Source of the DNA: Blastocladiella emersonii ATCC 22665
Taxonomy: Eukaryota; Blastocladiomycota; Blastocladiomycetes; Blastocladiales; Blastocladiaceae
Direction of reading: 5' to 3'
NCBI GenBank assembly: GCA_025594325.1
Contig: JANHCV010000010.1
Span: forward strand, 992,001 to 1,056,000
DNA length: 64,000 bases
A model generated the notes under the pieces. The model saw only the letters and a program-made list of their open reading frames with translations. It did not search any database and was not told the origin of the DNA. Position 1 is the stretch's first letter. Every line of letters starts with the position of its first letter. Below, one piece after another: positions 9,835 through 21,100 of the stretch. Both the position numbers and the translations under genes were made by a program.

Positions 9835-11255
9835 ATGGAACCACATGTATCCACCATCCTCGACATACAGCAATGGACCCGTGCCGCATGGAATGAGCAG
9901 GACTGGGATCACGATGCACCAACGCGTCCCATCAACGCGTTCTTGCTGGTCCAGGCGCTCGCCATCGTGGCTTTGAACGGGTCCATTGTCGTTTCAGCGT
10001 ACCGGTGTCGGTCCAAGATCATGACCAACGCGGCCAACCGACTCGCCGTGAGCTTGTGTGGCGGCTACCTTAGCTACGGGCTGTTCATGGTCGGGACCCG
10101 CGTTGCTCTGATAGTGGATTTGCGCTGGCCCGAACCGCTTTGCCAGCTGGACGGGGTGTTTACCATCTTTTTTTTATGCTTCACGGTAATGATCGTATCG
10201 AGCATGGCGCTCGAGCGGTACCAGTCCATCATCAAGCTCAACGCCATGTCCGTGAGGCAGGCAGACCAACTGATGGCCGCCGCGTTGCTCTTGTCCGCTG
10301 GCGACGTGCTGCTCCACACGATAGGGGGCCGCAGCGTGATCAGCCGCAGCGGGTTGTTTTGCTATCCGTCGTCCATGGCCACGGGTATCGGGTACTTGGA
10401 CTTGGCTCTTGTCACGTCGCAGATAGTCTCGGTTGGAGGTACTACGCTCTGCGGGAGCCGATACCAAGTATTCCACTGACGCGACCGCCGCAGGCATCTA
10501 TGTGGCCATCGTGATCCGACTCCGCAAGACGACGCGCAAGCTCATCAAATCCACGTCGCAGTCGGCCGGCTCCTCGTCACACTCGCACGCCTCGCCAACC
10601 GTGACCGCGCCCAAGGCCATCGTGGCGGGCGAACGACTCGATATCCGTACGTTTGTCGATTCATTCGCCGACCACCGCTTCTCTGAACCGCACGAACTGA
10701 TGTAGAAACCAGCGGCATGATTGGTGCCATCTCCATGACCATCGAAAGCCCGCACTTGTCAAGCATTTGTGCCACGGTCACGGCCGCCGACCTGCCCTCG
10801 ACCTCCCCAACGACGGCCACCCCCTCAACAAAGCGACCGGTCCTTGCGCGCGCCGTGACCAACGAAGCGATCCAGCTACAGTCGTTCAAAAACACGGAGG
10901 TCGAGCGTCGCATCGTGGCGCGCGGGATCTTGTCGCTAGTCGCGCTGACGTTTACGGTTGCACCGGCCAACTTTATAATCGGAAGCGCGCTGGCGACAGG
11001 CGAGCGGACAGGCGGGACGTCAGACGCGTGTACGCTTTCACGGGGCGCCCGTTGATGGGCGTGTCGCGACTGACCCGTGAAGCGCGTGTAGGGTTGGCCG
11101 TGTTCAAGTTCGTGTCCGAGCTCGCCGACCCGATCATTCTGCTCAGTATGGACGCGCGGTTCCGCGCCGCGGTGCGTGAAACGTGCCTGTGGTGGCTGCC
11201 GGGAGTCCAGGCACGTTTGGACATGACTTCCAGTCGATCGCTCAGCGTGCTGTGA
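9835..11255 (+). CDS. Class A (opsin-like) seven-transmembrane G protein-coupled receptor
   Basis: Four exons (9835-10438, 10494-10646, 10706-11029, 11092-11255) encode 414 aa. Introns are 55, 59 and 62 nt with donors GTACTA, GTACGT and GTACGC; all joins keep frame. Seven hydrophobic segments are visible. TM3 reads CQLDGVF...MALERYQSI, matching the opsin TM3 pattern: disulfide Cys, an acid at the counterion position, and ERY. TM6 follows an EVERRIV stretch, and TM7/helix 8 reads ELADPIILLSMDARFR, a DPxxL form of NPxxY followed by FR. TM1 has the conserved Asn (ALNGSIVV). A Lys in TM7 (VFKFVSEL) lies one residue off the retinal Schiff-base position when aligned on the DP motif. It probably signals through a heterotrimeric G protein. 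Retinal binding is open. It lies between the two eL41 inverted copies. Confidence 0.85.
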
Positions 11256-12371
11256 AAAAGTGCATAAGCAAATTGATAGATTGGGCGAGCGAGAAGCTCA
11301 CAGCAGCGGCACGTTCCTGCACGAGATCAACGGACACGTCATTCGCTACTCACTTTTGGGCGTGAACCGACTTTGAGGCCCGGTCAATTTACTAGCCAGC
11401 ACGTTCGCCTGCTGCTGAAGGAGAGCTTGCAACGAAAACACATCGTGTTCGGATTTTGCATTAAGCTCAAGATGGCTTGAAGACGGGGGAGAGGAGTTTG
11501 TCCACGCCACGTTCCTGCGTGCGACCTCAGCTGGACGACGATCGTGCACCCAGCTTTCACACTTGGATCTTGACATGAGCATGTTACGGTTTGCACACGT
11601 TTATAGCTCGTTGTGGATGCTTCAACAGCTGTCGTGATGCGACGTGTTTTTGTTCGGCGGGTGCGTGCGAGACAGGCTGCGAGACGTGTTGCGCCACTCG
11701 GCTGACCTGACCCGCGTCGCCTGTCACTCATATCCGAGCTTCTCGCCGTTGCCAGCCGTCCTCCCGTGCAGCACCCGACGACCCTCGCGGCACCACAGTG
11801 CATAGCCCAGCTTACCTCGAATTTCCGGGAACGTGCTTCAACCGACCGACGAGTCGGACGAGGACGACGACCATCAACTCGATGATCACCAACACCAACC
11901 CCACCGAAGTGATAGCGACGACTCACAACAAACACCAGAGACAGAGACAGATTTCCACAACAAGCCTTATTTATGCCAACATGACAACAAAAGAGAGAGA
12001 AAAAGAGGAGGAACTTGACCCAAACCGCAGCGCACAAGCACGACACTTCCAAGCTGCCCAAGCGGTGCAGCATACCGGAACCGAGACCGCTTCGCGCGGG
12101 ATCGGGCTGTCTCCGGTATCCGAGGGACACGCGCCGCCGCCCTGTTCGAAGGACTCCGACGAGACGGGCGGGACGGCGGTGCTCGCCGCTCACGAGTCTC
12201 GACGAGCGAGAGACGTGGCGGCCACCCAGGGAACCAGATTAGCGACAGCCCGGTAGGTTCTGTCGCAAGGGGGGCGAGGAGATCGTGCAGGGCGCTGTTG
12301 GGACCGACGGACATGGCCTGGCGCCGTTGTCGACACCGCGCGCCGCGCGGTCCGACGCCCGAGGGGAGGGC
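11256..12371. other. Intergenic region between GPCR and eL41 copy 2, no gene recognised
   Basis: Open frames here (for example minus 11384-12193) are Ser/Arg/Cys-rich with no recognisable domain and look like chance frames in GC-rich DNA. The region must hold the GPCR 3' end and the downstream flank of eL41 copy 2. Confidence 0.5.
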
Positions 12372-12984
12372 GGGGCGAGGGTGCGCGGCACGCGGCGTGC
12401 TGGCCTCGCTGCACGCTACCGCGCCGCGCGGCCGCGCGCGAGGAGCGAGGTGCGCAGGCGGGGGCGGGGGCGAGTAGCGTGCAGGAGGGAAACGAGGCGT
12501 CGAGGAGGGGCTGAAAAAACGGCGGGTGCGCGCGCTCGGGAGGGCGAGCGAGCGAGCGACCCAAGGAGCGCCAGGCGGTCGGCCGGGGCCCGTTGGACTA
12601 CGGGGAAGTGCGCTTACTTGGAGCGCGCGCGCATCTTTCTGCGCTTGCGCTTGAGGCGGCGGGTGCGCTTCTTCTTCCACTTGAGACGCATGTTCTACGG
12701 GCACACACAAGTCCGGCGAAAGAAGGTCAGTGTCTTCCACGTAAGACTGGGCGGTGGAGGTCGAGGTCGAGGTCGGGCCCGCGAGGCAGCCAGCCAGCCA
12801 GCCAGAAGCAGTGTCTTCCACTTCGGATGAGATGAGGTGTGGAGTCCGGCTCGTCAAGGAAGGAAGGAAGGCGGCGGCGGCGGTGGCGACAACGGGGAGG
12901 TCGGCGGCTGGCTGCATCGCGGGTCGGGTGGTGGTGGTTGCGAGTGCGTGCCCGATGCGTACGAGATGAAGATCAACTCAATGC
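12372..12984. repeat. Inverted repeat arm B carrying eL41 copy 2
   Basis: This is the reverse complement of 6998-7610 with a single mismatch found (12388 versus 7594). The two eL41 genes point towards each other across a 4.76-kb spacer. Similarity stops sharply at 12372 and 12984, apart from a short imperfect extension beyond 12984. Confidence 0.93.
12614..12691 (-). CDS. RPL41: Large-subunit ribosomal protein eL41, copy 2
   Basis: The protein is identical to copy 1: 25 residues from ATG at 12691 to TAA at 12614. Flanks are also identical for about 290 bp upstream and 240 bp downstream, so both copies should have the same promoter and expression, unless regulation lies further out. Near-perfect identity means either a very recent duplication or gene conversion between the arms. 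Confidence 0.92.
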   Translation of the reverse strand: MRLKWKKKRTRRLKRKRRKMRARSK

Positions 12985-14786
12985 GATACTGGAGCAGACT
13001 GGGAGGCGACCCGCCCGTCCAATTTTCACCGGACCACGCAGGGTCGGCCGCGGGGCAGGGAGCGGGCGAGTGCGCGGCGGTGGGCAGATCCCACGTGACC
13101 GTTACCAAGGGCCTCAAACCTCCGATCGCGGACCCGCCCGAGCAAGCCGCACCGCCCGTCACGCGATGCCCCACACCCGCCACTGTCTCGCACCCGGCAC
13201 GCGTTGCGCGACGCGTCCTTGGTGCGGCATCGGACCTGACCGCAGCGGTCCCGCAAGTGCTGAAGCCAGCTGGACATGACGACTTCGCTTGGTCGCAGCC
13301 TTCCACACCAGCGTTCTCCTTGCCGCTGCAACGCGTCAGTGCCGTCGTGCGAGGCACGGCTTCTCAGCGAGGGTCATGGACAGTTCCGCCTCCGTTCGTT
13401 CGGCTGGTCTGCTGTGTGCGGGACGTGAGCTGCATGAGTCGCTGCCGCGGTCATGCGAGGGCGGACCTTCGCGGGAAGCTCGCGGCTCCTCTCTCTCTTA
13501 AACCATCCGCCGCTTCCTTCGCCCGTAAACTCTATGCATCGAAAGAGCCATGTACCACTCTGCGCAAACCGTGCTCTCGATTCCCCAGAGCAGTTTCTCT
13601 GTGCTCTCTCGTTCGGAGCCTGCGATCGCGCCCTTGCGCCGGGCCCAGCGCCCACGCGACGGGGTCCGCCTGGGCTACGGCGGGCTAGCTTGCTTCGGAT
13701 ACATGCTTTCAACCTGCCGCGCTCGCTTGAGTAGTCCCACTTCGCGCTCCCCGACCGTCTTTCTTTGCGACTCGCGGCCGTACTGTGTCGTCCCCGATCA
13801 CTCTCTTGAAACTACATCGAGAACGTGAACACCAGCGCTGCGGCTCTCGTGGCGCAGCGTCTTGGTGTCCTCGAGTCCCTGGCCCTCGCGAGCATCTCGC
13901 ACAGCCGGGTCTACTTTGCTCCAGGCTTCCGCTTGTTGTCGGCCAACTTGCGACCTTGAGCGGCCACGCGTGGTCTCATCAACCTTGGCCATGTGCCGTT
14001 CGTCTCGACGGAGATAGAATCTGTCGCGGCCCGCCGGCCGCTGAGCCTGGCTCGCTCAACCTTGAGTCGTAGCGGGCGCGACCCGGGCAAATGAAGCTGA
14101 CTCTCGCGGCCCTTTCCCTTCACGTTACGAAGATCAAGCTGAACGACAACGTCGGTCTTCCCCCGTATCTCACCATACGCTCGGTCTTTGTCAGCACGGT
14201 TGTACCGTGCACTTCGGCCGTGGCGAATCCCATTTCCATCGCGACCACAATCCTTGATCTGCACGGCGGCATGCTGGACGAGGCCCGCGTCGAGGTGTTC
14301 GCTCTAAGGCTTCACTCCGCCCACGCCCGCTTCCGCCTCGATCTGACAAGTCGGCAGCTTATCTTGGCCGCAATCGGCTCGACGCTTCCTCCGTCGTTCG
14401 AGTTCCCGCAGCTCGGCAGCTAACGGCCATCGCACTGGTCGCGTCAAGGCCGGTTCCGAACCTCGCGCCCACCTCGGCTCGAGGGACGGTAGAAGCCCGG
14501 GCCCAGCTGTGGGCCCACGCACGCCCCAATAAACCCAGGCGTTGTCGAGATCGCGAGACAACGCGGCGGTCATGTCGGCGTGACTCGTGGGAACGCGAAC
14601 AAAACGTGAGGGAGCGACACGTTGCTGTCCGCGGCGCTGCGCCACGGCGTGCTTCTCCGCAACTTTGCGTGCGCGCCGCGCCTCGCCGATCCCGCCGCTG
14701 CGTGCCCCCTGGCCGATCCCTACATAACCTCACCAGGCCCCCGCCCACCCTCTCTCTCCGCCCTGGCACAGACACGGTAGAACTCC
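12985..14786. other. 1.8-kb region with possible decayed coding sequence at about 13800-14423
   Basis: No intact gene is called. On the plus strand near 13815-14090 a frame reads protein-like (YIENVNTSAAALVAQRLGVL, later LINLGHVPFVSTEIESVAAR) but is cut by a TGA. From 14091 a different frame continues for 110 residues (MKLTLAALSLHVTKIKLNDN...). The two may be parts of one eroded gene of unknown family. The rest, 12985-13800 and 14430-14786, shows nothing I can support beyond the phosphatase promoter. Confidence 0.35.
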
Positions 14787-16523
14787 ATGAAAGCAAACCA
14801 CGACGCCCCGCAGCCGGCGCTACGCCTGCTCTCGCTCGCCCTCGCAGCATCGCTCGCGCTCCTCGCGAGCGGCGTGGGCGTGACGCCCGCGGCCGCCTTC
14901 GGGACGCTGTGCCGCGCGCCGCCCGCTGCCGGGATCCCGAGCTCGCCCGACGTCGCCATCGCGGCCAGCGACGACCCGGTGTACCCGGCGCCCAACACGC
15001 GGATCGCGTTCCTGGGCGACTCTGGGCTGCACCCGGACTCGGTCCGCGTGCTGACCATGATCCGCGACTGGCGCGCGCACGCGGCGGTGCACCTGGGCGA
15101 TTTCGACTACGCCGACGACCCGGCGGCGTTCGACGCGCAGATCGAGTCGGTGCTGAGCGACTCGATCCCGTACCTTCTGGCGATCGGCAACCACGACGTG
15201 GCGGGGTGGGCGGGCGCCGGCGGGTACGCGGGCGTGGCCGCGAAGCGGTTGGTGGGGAAGCGGCACCGCGCCAAGTGCACGGGCGAGCTCGGGTCGAACC
15301 TCGAGTGCCGCGTGCGCGGCGTGCACCTGGTGCTGTCGGGCGTCGGCACGTTCGGGACGGGCCACGAGGCGTACGCGGCGGCGACGCTCGGCGCGTCGCG
15401 GCACGCGTGGAAGGTGTGCGGGTTCCACAAGAACATGCGCGCGTTCCAGACGGGCGACAAGCCCGACGAGACCGGGTACGGCATCTACGACGCGTGCCGC
15501 GCCGCGGGCGCCGTCGTCGCCACGGCGCACGAGCACGCGTACGCGCGGACGCACCTCATGCGCTCGTTCGAGCGCCGCGCCATGGTCCGCCCCGCCGACG
15601 CGCGGCCGGGTGGGCCTGTCATGGGCGGCAACCAGCTGCCGGAGACGACGCACCTCGCGGTCCGCCCGGGCCACTCGTTCGCGTTCGTGACGGGGCTCGG
15701 CGGCGAGTCGGTCCGGTCGGCGTACTTCCACGCGCTCCCGAAACGCCCGTGGCTCGCGGCCGTTGCGACCGCCGACGTCCCCGACGTGCGCGCCGGCGCG
15801 CTCCTGTGCACGTTCCACGTGCGCGGCGACCCGCGCGCCGCCGAGTGCGAGTTCCGCGACGCCGTGTCCGACCGCGTGTTTGACCGGTTCAACATGACGA
15901 CGCACGCCGAGCCCGCTGTCGTCGCGCAGGGGTACGACGAGAAGAAGTGCATCCACACGGTCGATGTGCCGCTCGCCGACCACGCGTCGTGGCCGTCGCG
16001 CATCTCGCTCGCGGGCCGTTCACCAGTGGAGCTCGAGTTTGACCTGCCCAAGTCCACCGTGCGCGGCCGCATCGTCAGCGCGCACCTCCAGGTCATGGGC
16101 GCGCACCCGCTCACCTCCCCCAAAACCGGCGGGCAGCAGCAGCCCGACCTGTCGCTGACCGTCGACGCGACGCTGCACCCGCGCGCGTCGCGGCGCCAAA
16201 TGTCCTCGCTGCCCGTCCGCGTGTGGCGCGCGCTCACGGGCACGGGCGCGGCGCAGTCCGCGCTGTTTTCCCCCAAACCGGGCCCGCGCGAGATCAAGTG
16301 GACGGCCGACGAGTGGGAGGCGCACGAGGTGTGGGTGTCGCCGAACCTCGCGCCGGCGACTTCTTCGTGGACGCTCGGCAACGGCGGCCACGAGCACGTT
16401 CGGGTCCGCGTCAAGGCCGAGGGCAAGGACGCGGCGACGCACGGGCACGTTGAGGCGGGCGCGCTGGGCGGGTGTCTCGCGCCGTCGCTCATGCTGCACA
16501 TTGATACCTGCGCGCAAGAGTGA
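14787..16523 (+). CDS. Secreted calcineurin-like metallophosphatase (acid phosphatase type)
   Basis: A single exon encodes 578 aa. After a short polar start, a hydrophobic segment ending AAAFG is a good signal peptide (about residues 1-38). Metallophosphoesterase motifs follow in order: LGDSG, HLGDFDYAD, GNHD, CGFHKNM and a final AHEHAYAR (GHxH variant with Ala for Gly), supplying the Asp, Asn and His ligands of a two-metal site. The C-terminal third (about residues 385-578) is a beta-rich extension with Cys residues and no family I recognise. The likely role is secreted phosphate scavenging or phosphoester hydrolysis; the exact substrate is unknown. The stop lies only 71 bp from that of the convergent chitinase. 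Confidence 0.82.
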   Translation: MKANHDAPQPALRLLSLALAASLALLASGVGVTPAAAFGTLCRAPPAAGIPSSPDVAIAASDDPVYPAPNTRIAFLGDSGLHPDSVRVLTMIRDWRAHAAVHLGDFDYADDPAAFDAQIESVLSDSIPYLLAIGNHDVAGWAGAGGYAGVAAKRLVGKRHRAKCTGELGSNLECRVRGVHLVLSGVGTFGTGHEAYAAATLGASRHAWKVCGFHKNMRAFQTGDKPDETGYGIYDACRAAGAVVATAHEHAYARTHLMRSFERRAMVRPADARPGGPVMGGNQLPETTHLAVRPGHSFAFVTGLGGESVRSAYFHALPKRPWLAAVATADVPDVRAGALLCTFHVRGDPRAAECEFRDAVSDRVFDRFNMTTHAEPAVVAQGYDEKKCIHTVDVPLADHASWPSRISLAGRSPVELEFDLPKSTVRGRIVSAHLQVMGAHPLTSPKTGGQQQPDLSLTVDATLHPRASRRQMSSLPVRVWRALTGTGAAQSALFSPKPGPREIKWTADEWEAHEVWVSPNLAPATSSWTLGNGGHEHVRVRVKAEGKDAATHGHVEAGALGGCLAPSLMLHIDTCAQE

Positions 16524-16594
16524 TGATACATTGAAGGAATACATTGGCAACATTGACACAAACATCTAACCACACACACGAAGACGACTCTTCT

Positions 16595-17849
16595 TTACGG
16601 CATGCCGAGAGCGCGGCGGGCGGCCGACACGAGCATGCCGGTCTTGTCCTGCGACAGCTCCCAGAAGAAGACGCCGCCGAGGCCGAGCTTGCGCGAGGTC
16701 TCGGACTTGAAGGCGATGGACTGCTCGTTCTCGGCCGTGACCCAGACGCCGGCGTTGGCGTTGTAGAGGATCGGGACGCCGGCGGCCGCATCGAACGAGG
16801 CCGTGTACCCCTTGGCGGGGGTGTAGTTGATGCGGAGGTCGTCCCAGTCGACGATCCCCTTGGCGTGGGTACCCGGGCCGGTACCGGGGGTCAGCGGGCT
16901 GCCGACGGCGGGCGACTTGACCCCACCGAACGCGCGGCCCGACTGCGGGAGCCCCGCGAGCAGCTTGGCGGCGGGCACGCCGCGCTGCGTGTACCCCTGG
17001 ACGGCGGTCTGGATGCACGACACGGGGGCGTGGTGGCCCGTCACCTTGGACCACGCGCCCGTCGCGTCGTACGTCATGACGAGCAGGTGGTCGCAGTACT
17101 TGGCGAGCCCCGCCAGGTCAAAGTGCCGGTACAGCCACTCGGCGTGCGGGACCGCCGCCGAGATGCAGTACGGCGAGCGGCGGCCCGTCTGCTGCGCGAG
17201 CTGAGCGAGCGCGCGGTGCAGCGACTCACACAGCAGCGTCAGGTTCTGCCCGTCCTGCGGGCACCGCGAGTTGGCGGGCAGGCCGCCCTCGACGGGGAAC
17301 TCCCAGCTACACACACGGGCACGCGTTCGAGGGTCAGTGCCTGTCGCGCTCGTCGTCCAGCACGCGGGCAACGTACTCGATGTCGATGCCGTCAAACCCG
17401 TGCAGGGCGACAAAGTCGACGACCGACTTGGTGAACTTGGCGCGCGACTCGGGGGTGCGGGCCACGTTGGAGAACTCCTTGGACATGGTCCAGCCGCCGA
17501 TGCTGATGACCGACCGAAAGTTGGGGTTGCGCTGGCGCAGCGGGCCCTGCGGGTGGTTGAGCACCTGGAAGGCGCCGCGCAGCTGCGTCCCGTTGCGCGC
17601 CGTGTACGGCTTGTCGACGTCGGCCCACTGGTCGCCCGGCACGATCACACCCTCGGCCGAGATGTTGGCGAACGCCTACGCGGGGTGCGTGGCGGTCAGG
17701 GAAGGGTGGCGCTCGTGCGACCGCGACCACGGCCGTACATAGTACAGGTGCGTCAGCTTCTCGACGGGGATCTGGTCGGGCGTGTAGGCGCGCGGGTCGT
17801 AGACGGTCCACGAGCAGTAGTAGGCGCCGACGACGGGGTTGTGGACCAT
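16595..17849 (-). CDS. GH18 chitinase
   Basis: Three exons (17849-17739, 17675-17377, 17306-16595) encode 373 aa. Introns are 63 and 70 nt with donors GTACGG and GTACGT. The second intron splits the active site: joining the exons yields GFDGIDIDWEFP, the GH18 signature DGxDxDxE with Glu as acid catalyst. Other family marks are the N-terminal strand GAYYCSW, SVISIGGWT, LLVMTYDATGAW and a late GGVFFWELSQD. The mature TIM barrel is near the minimal size and has no chitin-binding module. No clear signal peptide is seen at the chosen ATG (MVHNPVVGAYY), nor at the alternative 14 codons upstream. Chitin hydrolysis in wall remodelling is the likely role. Expression may overlap the convergent phosphatase at their 3' ends. 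Confidence 0.9.
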
Positions 17850-18145
17850 GGTGGTGATGCGTTGCAAGGTAGGGGAAGGGCTGCTTGGCAAGGGAGCGAG
17901 GACTCGGCGCGGGGCGGGCCGCCGTCTTTATAGCGTTTCCATGGCAACCTTGTGAACGAGAACGGCGAGAAGCGGAAGCGCAACGGCGAGCAGGGGTCGG
18001 CCTCGAATGGAAGGCTGTCGCGTTCGCCGGCCGACCAACGCGACCTCGACCGACCCCCAAACGAGCGCTCGGTGGCGCCGTCGAAGCCGAAACCCGAACG
18101 TGAGCGTGGAATCGTAATGTATTACAGTCTGTCTCCCCCGACCCC

Positions 18146-21100
18146 CTAGCGCTGTAGCGCCTGCTGGGCGAGGTGCGTGGTGCGGAGCAGGCCGAGGTTG
18201 CGGATCAGGGGCTTCTCGATGGCGCGCAGCGGGACGTGCCCGGGCGGCGCCGCGCGCCCCGTCGGCGAGTCGCGGCCGCTCGCGCGCGGTCGCGAAGAAG
18301 AGGAGGGCTCGGGTCGCGGTGGTGGTGCGCGCCGCGGCGAGCCCGCCGGCGTCTTGCCCTTACCCGTCGCTGTCGTCGTTGCCTGCTGCTTACGCTGCTG
18401 CTGCGGCGGCGGTGCCGGCTTGACCTCGTCGCCGTGCTCGGCCGCTAGCAGCTCCTCGAGCTCGGCCTCGATGACCGCGAGCCGGCGAATGATCTTCTGC
18501 GTCCTCTCGTGCTGCTCGGTGCGCGCGACACCCGCCGCGCCGCCATTCTCGTTGATAGCACGCGCGAGCTCGACGTACAGGTGCTGCCGCTCGTCGTCGA
18601 GCCGGCGGATGCGCGGGGACGGGTCGAGGTGCGCGGCGAGGACCGCCATGGGCGCGTGGACGTGCGGCGTGCCATCCCCACTCGGCTCGTACGGGCAGTG
18701 CGGGCACTTGTGCGGGGCGTGCGCCTTGGCCAGCGACAGCGCGCGCTGCAGGTTGACGGGCACAGAGAACGACTTGCCCGCGGACTTGCCGACGACGAAG
18801 GGCACCGGGATCGCCTCGTTGGCGGCCGCGCCGACGCGCGCCACCGTGTGCGCGGGCGGGCGGACGGGAGCGGAGGTGGGAGCGCGGCCGGCCGACTTGC
18901 CGCGCTGCTGCGTGGCCGCCCGCGTCTGCGACACGCGCCGCGCCGACGCCTCGGTCGGCTGCATGTGCGCGTCCGGGCTGCGCTCGCGGCTCCGGCTCCG
19001 GCTCCGGCTGCGGTATCCGTGGCTGCAGTAGTGCTGGTCGTGATCGTGGTGGTCACCACCGGGACTCGCCGACCGCGCGCGGCGCGAGGACGAAGACGGA
19101 CCGCGCTCGGCGTAGTGGTCGTAGTACTGGTTCTCGTTGCCGCTATCGTACCGGTCGCGGGACCGGTCGCGCCGCCGCCGCTCCTTGTCCTCGCGCGGCC
19201 GCTGCTCCTGCTGCTGCTGGATCCCGTCGCCCAACTCGCGCAGCGCACTCTCTTCCGACTTTCGCGCAAACTTGCGCTCCGCGAGCTTGCGCAGCCGGTT
19301 CCGGAACTCGTGCTCCATGGCGCGTTTCAGCGCGCGCACGCGTGCCTCGTCGCGGTCTGCGGAAGATGCGGCCGCGAGGCCGGTGACCGTGGCCTCGGTC
19401 TGCACACTCGCTTCACTGCGCGGTGGCGCGGGCGACGCGAGCGAGGCCGAGGACGCGGACGTCGGCGTAATGATGGTGAGCGGGTCGGGCAGCGGCGAGG
19501 TGGCGCGCACGCGGGGTTCGGGTGCGGGGCGCATCGTCGACGTAGTGGAGTTGGGCGAGCGCGGGCTGGTCCAGGCCTCGCGGTGCGCCGCCGTGACCGC
19601 GACCGTGGGCTCAGCGCGCGGCGGCTGCGGCGGCGGCGGCGGGGACACGTCGACGGCGACCCCACTATCGCGCTCGCGTCTCGCGACCGGTACCGCCGCA
19701 GCGGCAGCCGCAGCAGCGGCGTGCCCGTGCACCTTGGCCTGGAACTCTTCAATCATCCCGCGCTGCTCGCAGACCACATCTTCCAGCGAGCGACACCGAT
19801 CCCTCGCGTCCTCGAGCTCGCGGCGCGCGCGGGCCGCCTCGTGGCTCTTCGCGTGGCGGTCAGCGTGGACGATCTCGAGCGTGGCCTTGAGCGACTTGAT
19901 CTCCTTCTCGAGCGCGTGGATGCGCGCGAGGTCCGCGCCGCGCACCGTGTCGAGGCGGGTCCGCAGCGTGTCGCGGTCGGCCGTCAGGCTGCGCACCTCC
20001 TGCGACAGCTGCGCGACGGCGGACGCGAGGTCCGTGCCCGCGTGGTGGTGGTGGAGGCTGAAGAGGGACGGCGGGGAGTCGGTGGCTGAGGAGGATGGAG
20101 TAGAAGAGGCGGCGGCGGGTGGAGAGCGCGGGGTGGCTGCGGCGGCGGCGGCAGCGGTGGGCGGGTGATGCTGTGAGCGAGGCGTGACGCGCGAGCGCGA
20201 GGCCGAGGCTGGGTCAGCGGCGGCGCCGTTGGGGCCATTGGTGTGGGTGCGGCGGCTCGGCGTCGAGACGACGGGCGGGAGTGACCGGTACTCGGGCAGC
20301 TCGGCCTGCGTCGTGTCACTGTCCTCGCCACTGCTGCCCGCGTCGTGGGTCGGGGACGGGAGCCGGGGGCTCACGACGGGGCGAGGTGCGGTTGGCGCCG
20401 GCGCCGCCGCAGCGGTGCGCGGCGAGCTGCTCGAGGCGGTTCGCGGTGAACCACTCGCGGCGGGAGCGGGCGCAGGTCGGAGATGCTGCGCGAGCGTGCG
20501 CGGGGTGACGGTCGCGTCGGTCGGTACCGCGGCGCGCTGCGCGCTAGACGCGGAGGCGGGGCTGCGCGAGGACCCTGTAGACGGCGCAGTGGCGCTGGCG
20601 CGGATAGTAGCGGACCCGCGACGGCGCGAGTCGTAGCCGGTGGGCGTCTCGGCCTTGTCGGACGGCGACGAGCCGACGGACGTGGCGGTCGACCCGAGCC
20701 GCACGCTTTCGAGGTTGAGCGGCGGCAGCGTGGGCGGCGGCGGCGATACGCTGATGCGGTGGGCGGTGGTGTTGTGGGTCCGGTCGGCCGCGTCCACGTC
20801 GTCCTCGTCGGCGCGGAGCGACTGCGACGGCGGGCTCGGGTGGAACTCGAACGCGGCGTCGTCCTCGTCTTCCTCCTCATCGTCCTCGTCTGCGTGACCC
20901 CGCGGGTTCCACGCGGACACGTCGATCGCGGCAGCCGTCACATCGCCGTGGCCCGTGCGGTCCGCGAGCGGGATGGCCGACGTGTCCGGGTCGCCGAACG
21001 TGCCGGTAAGGTCGGGGAGGTACGCGCGGCGCGCACCATCCTCGTCGGCGGGGTTGACGTACGACACGGTGCGTCGCGACGGGAGCTCGGGGACGGGGTA

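Noticed and set aside
11384-12193. 269-codon minus-strand open frame
   Set aside because: Ser/Arg/Cys-rich with no domain or splice logic; it reads as a chance frame, although part of it has a hydrophobic run.
6998-12984. Composite transposon with terminal inverted repeats
   Set aside because: The repeat arms are complete eL41 genes; no transposase, no target-site duplication seen at the outer ends.
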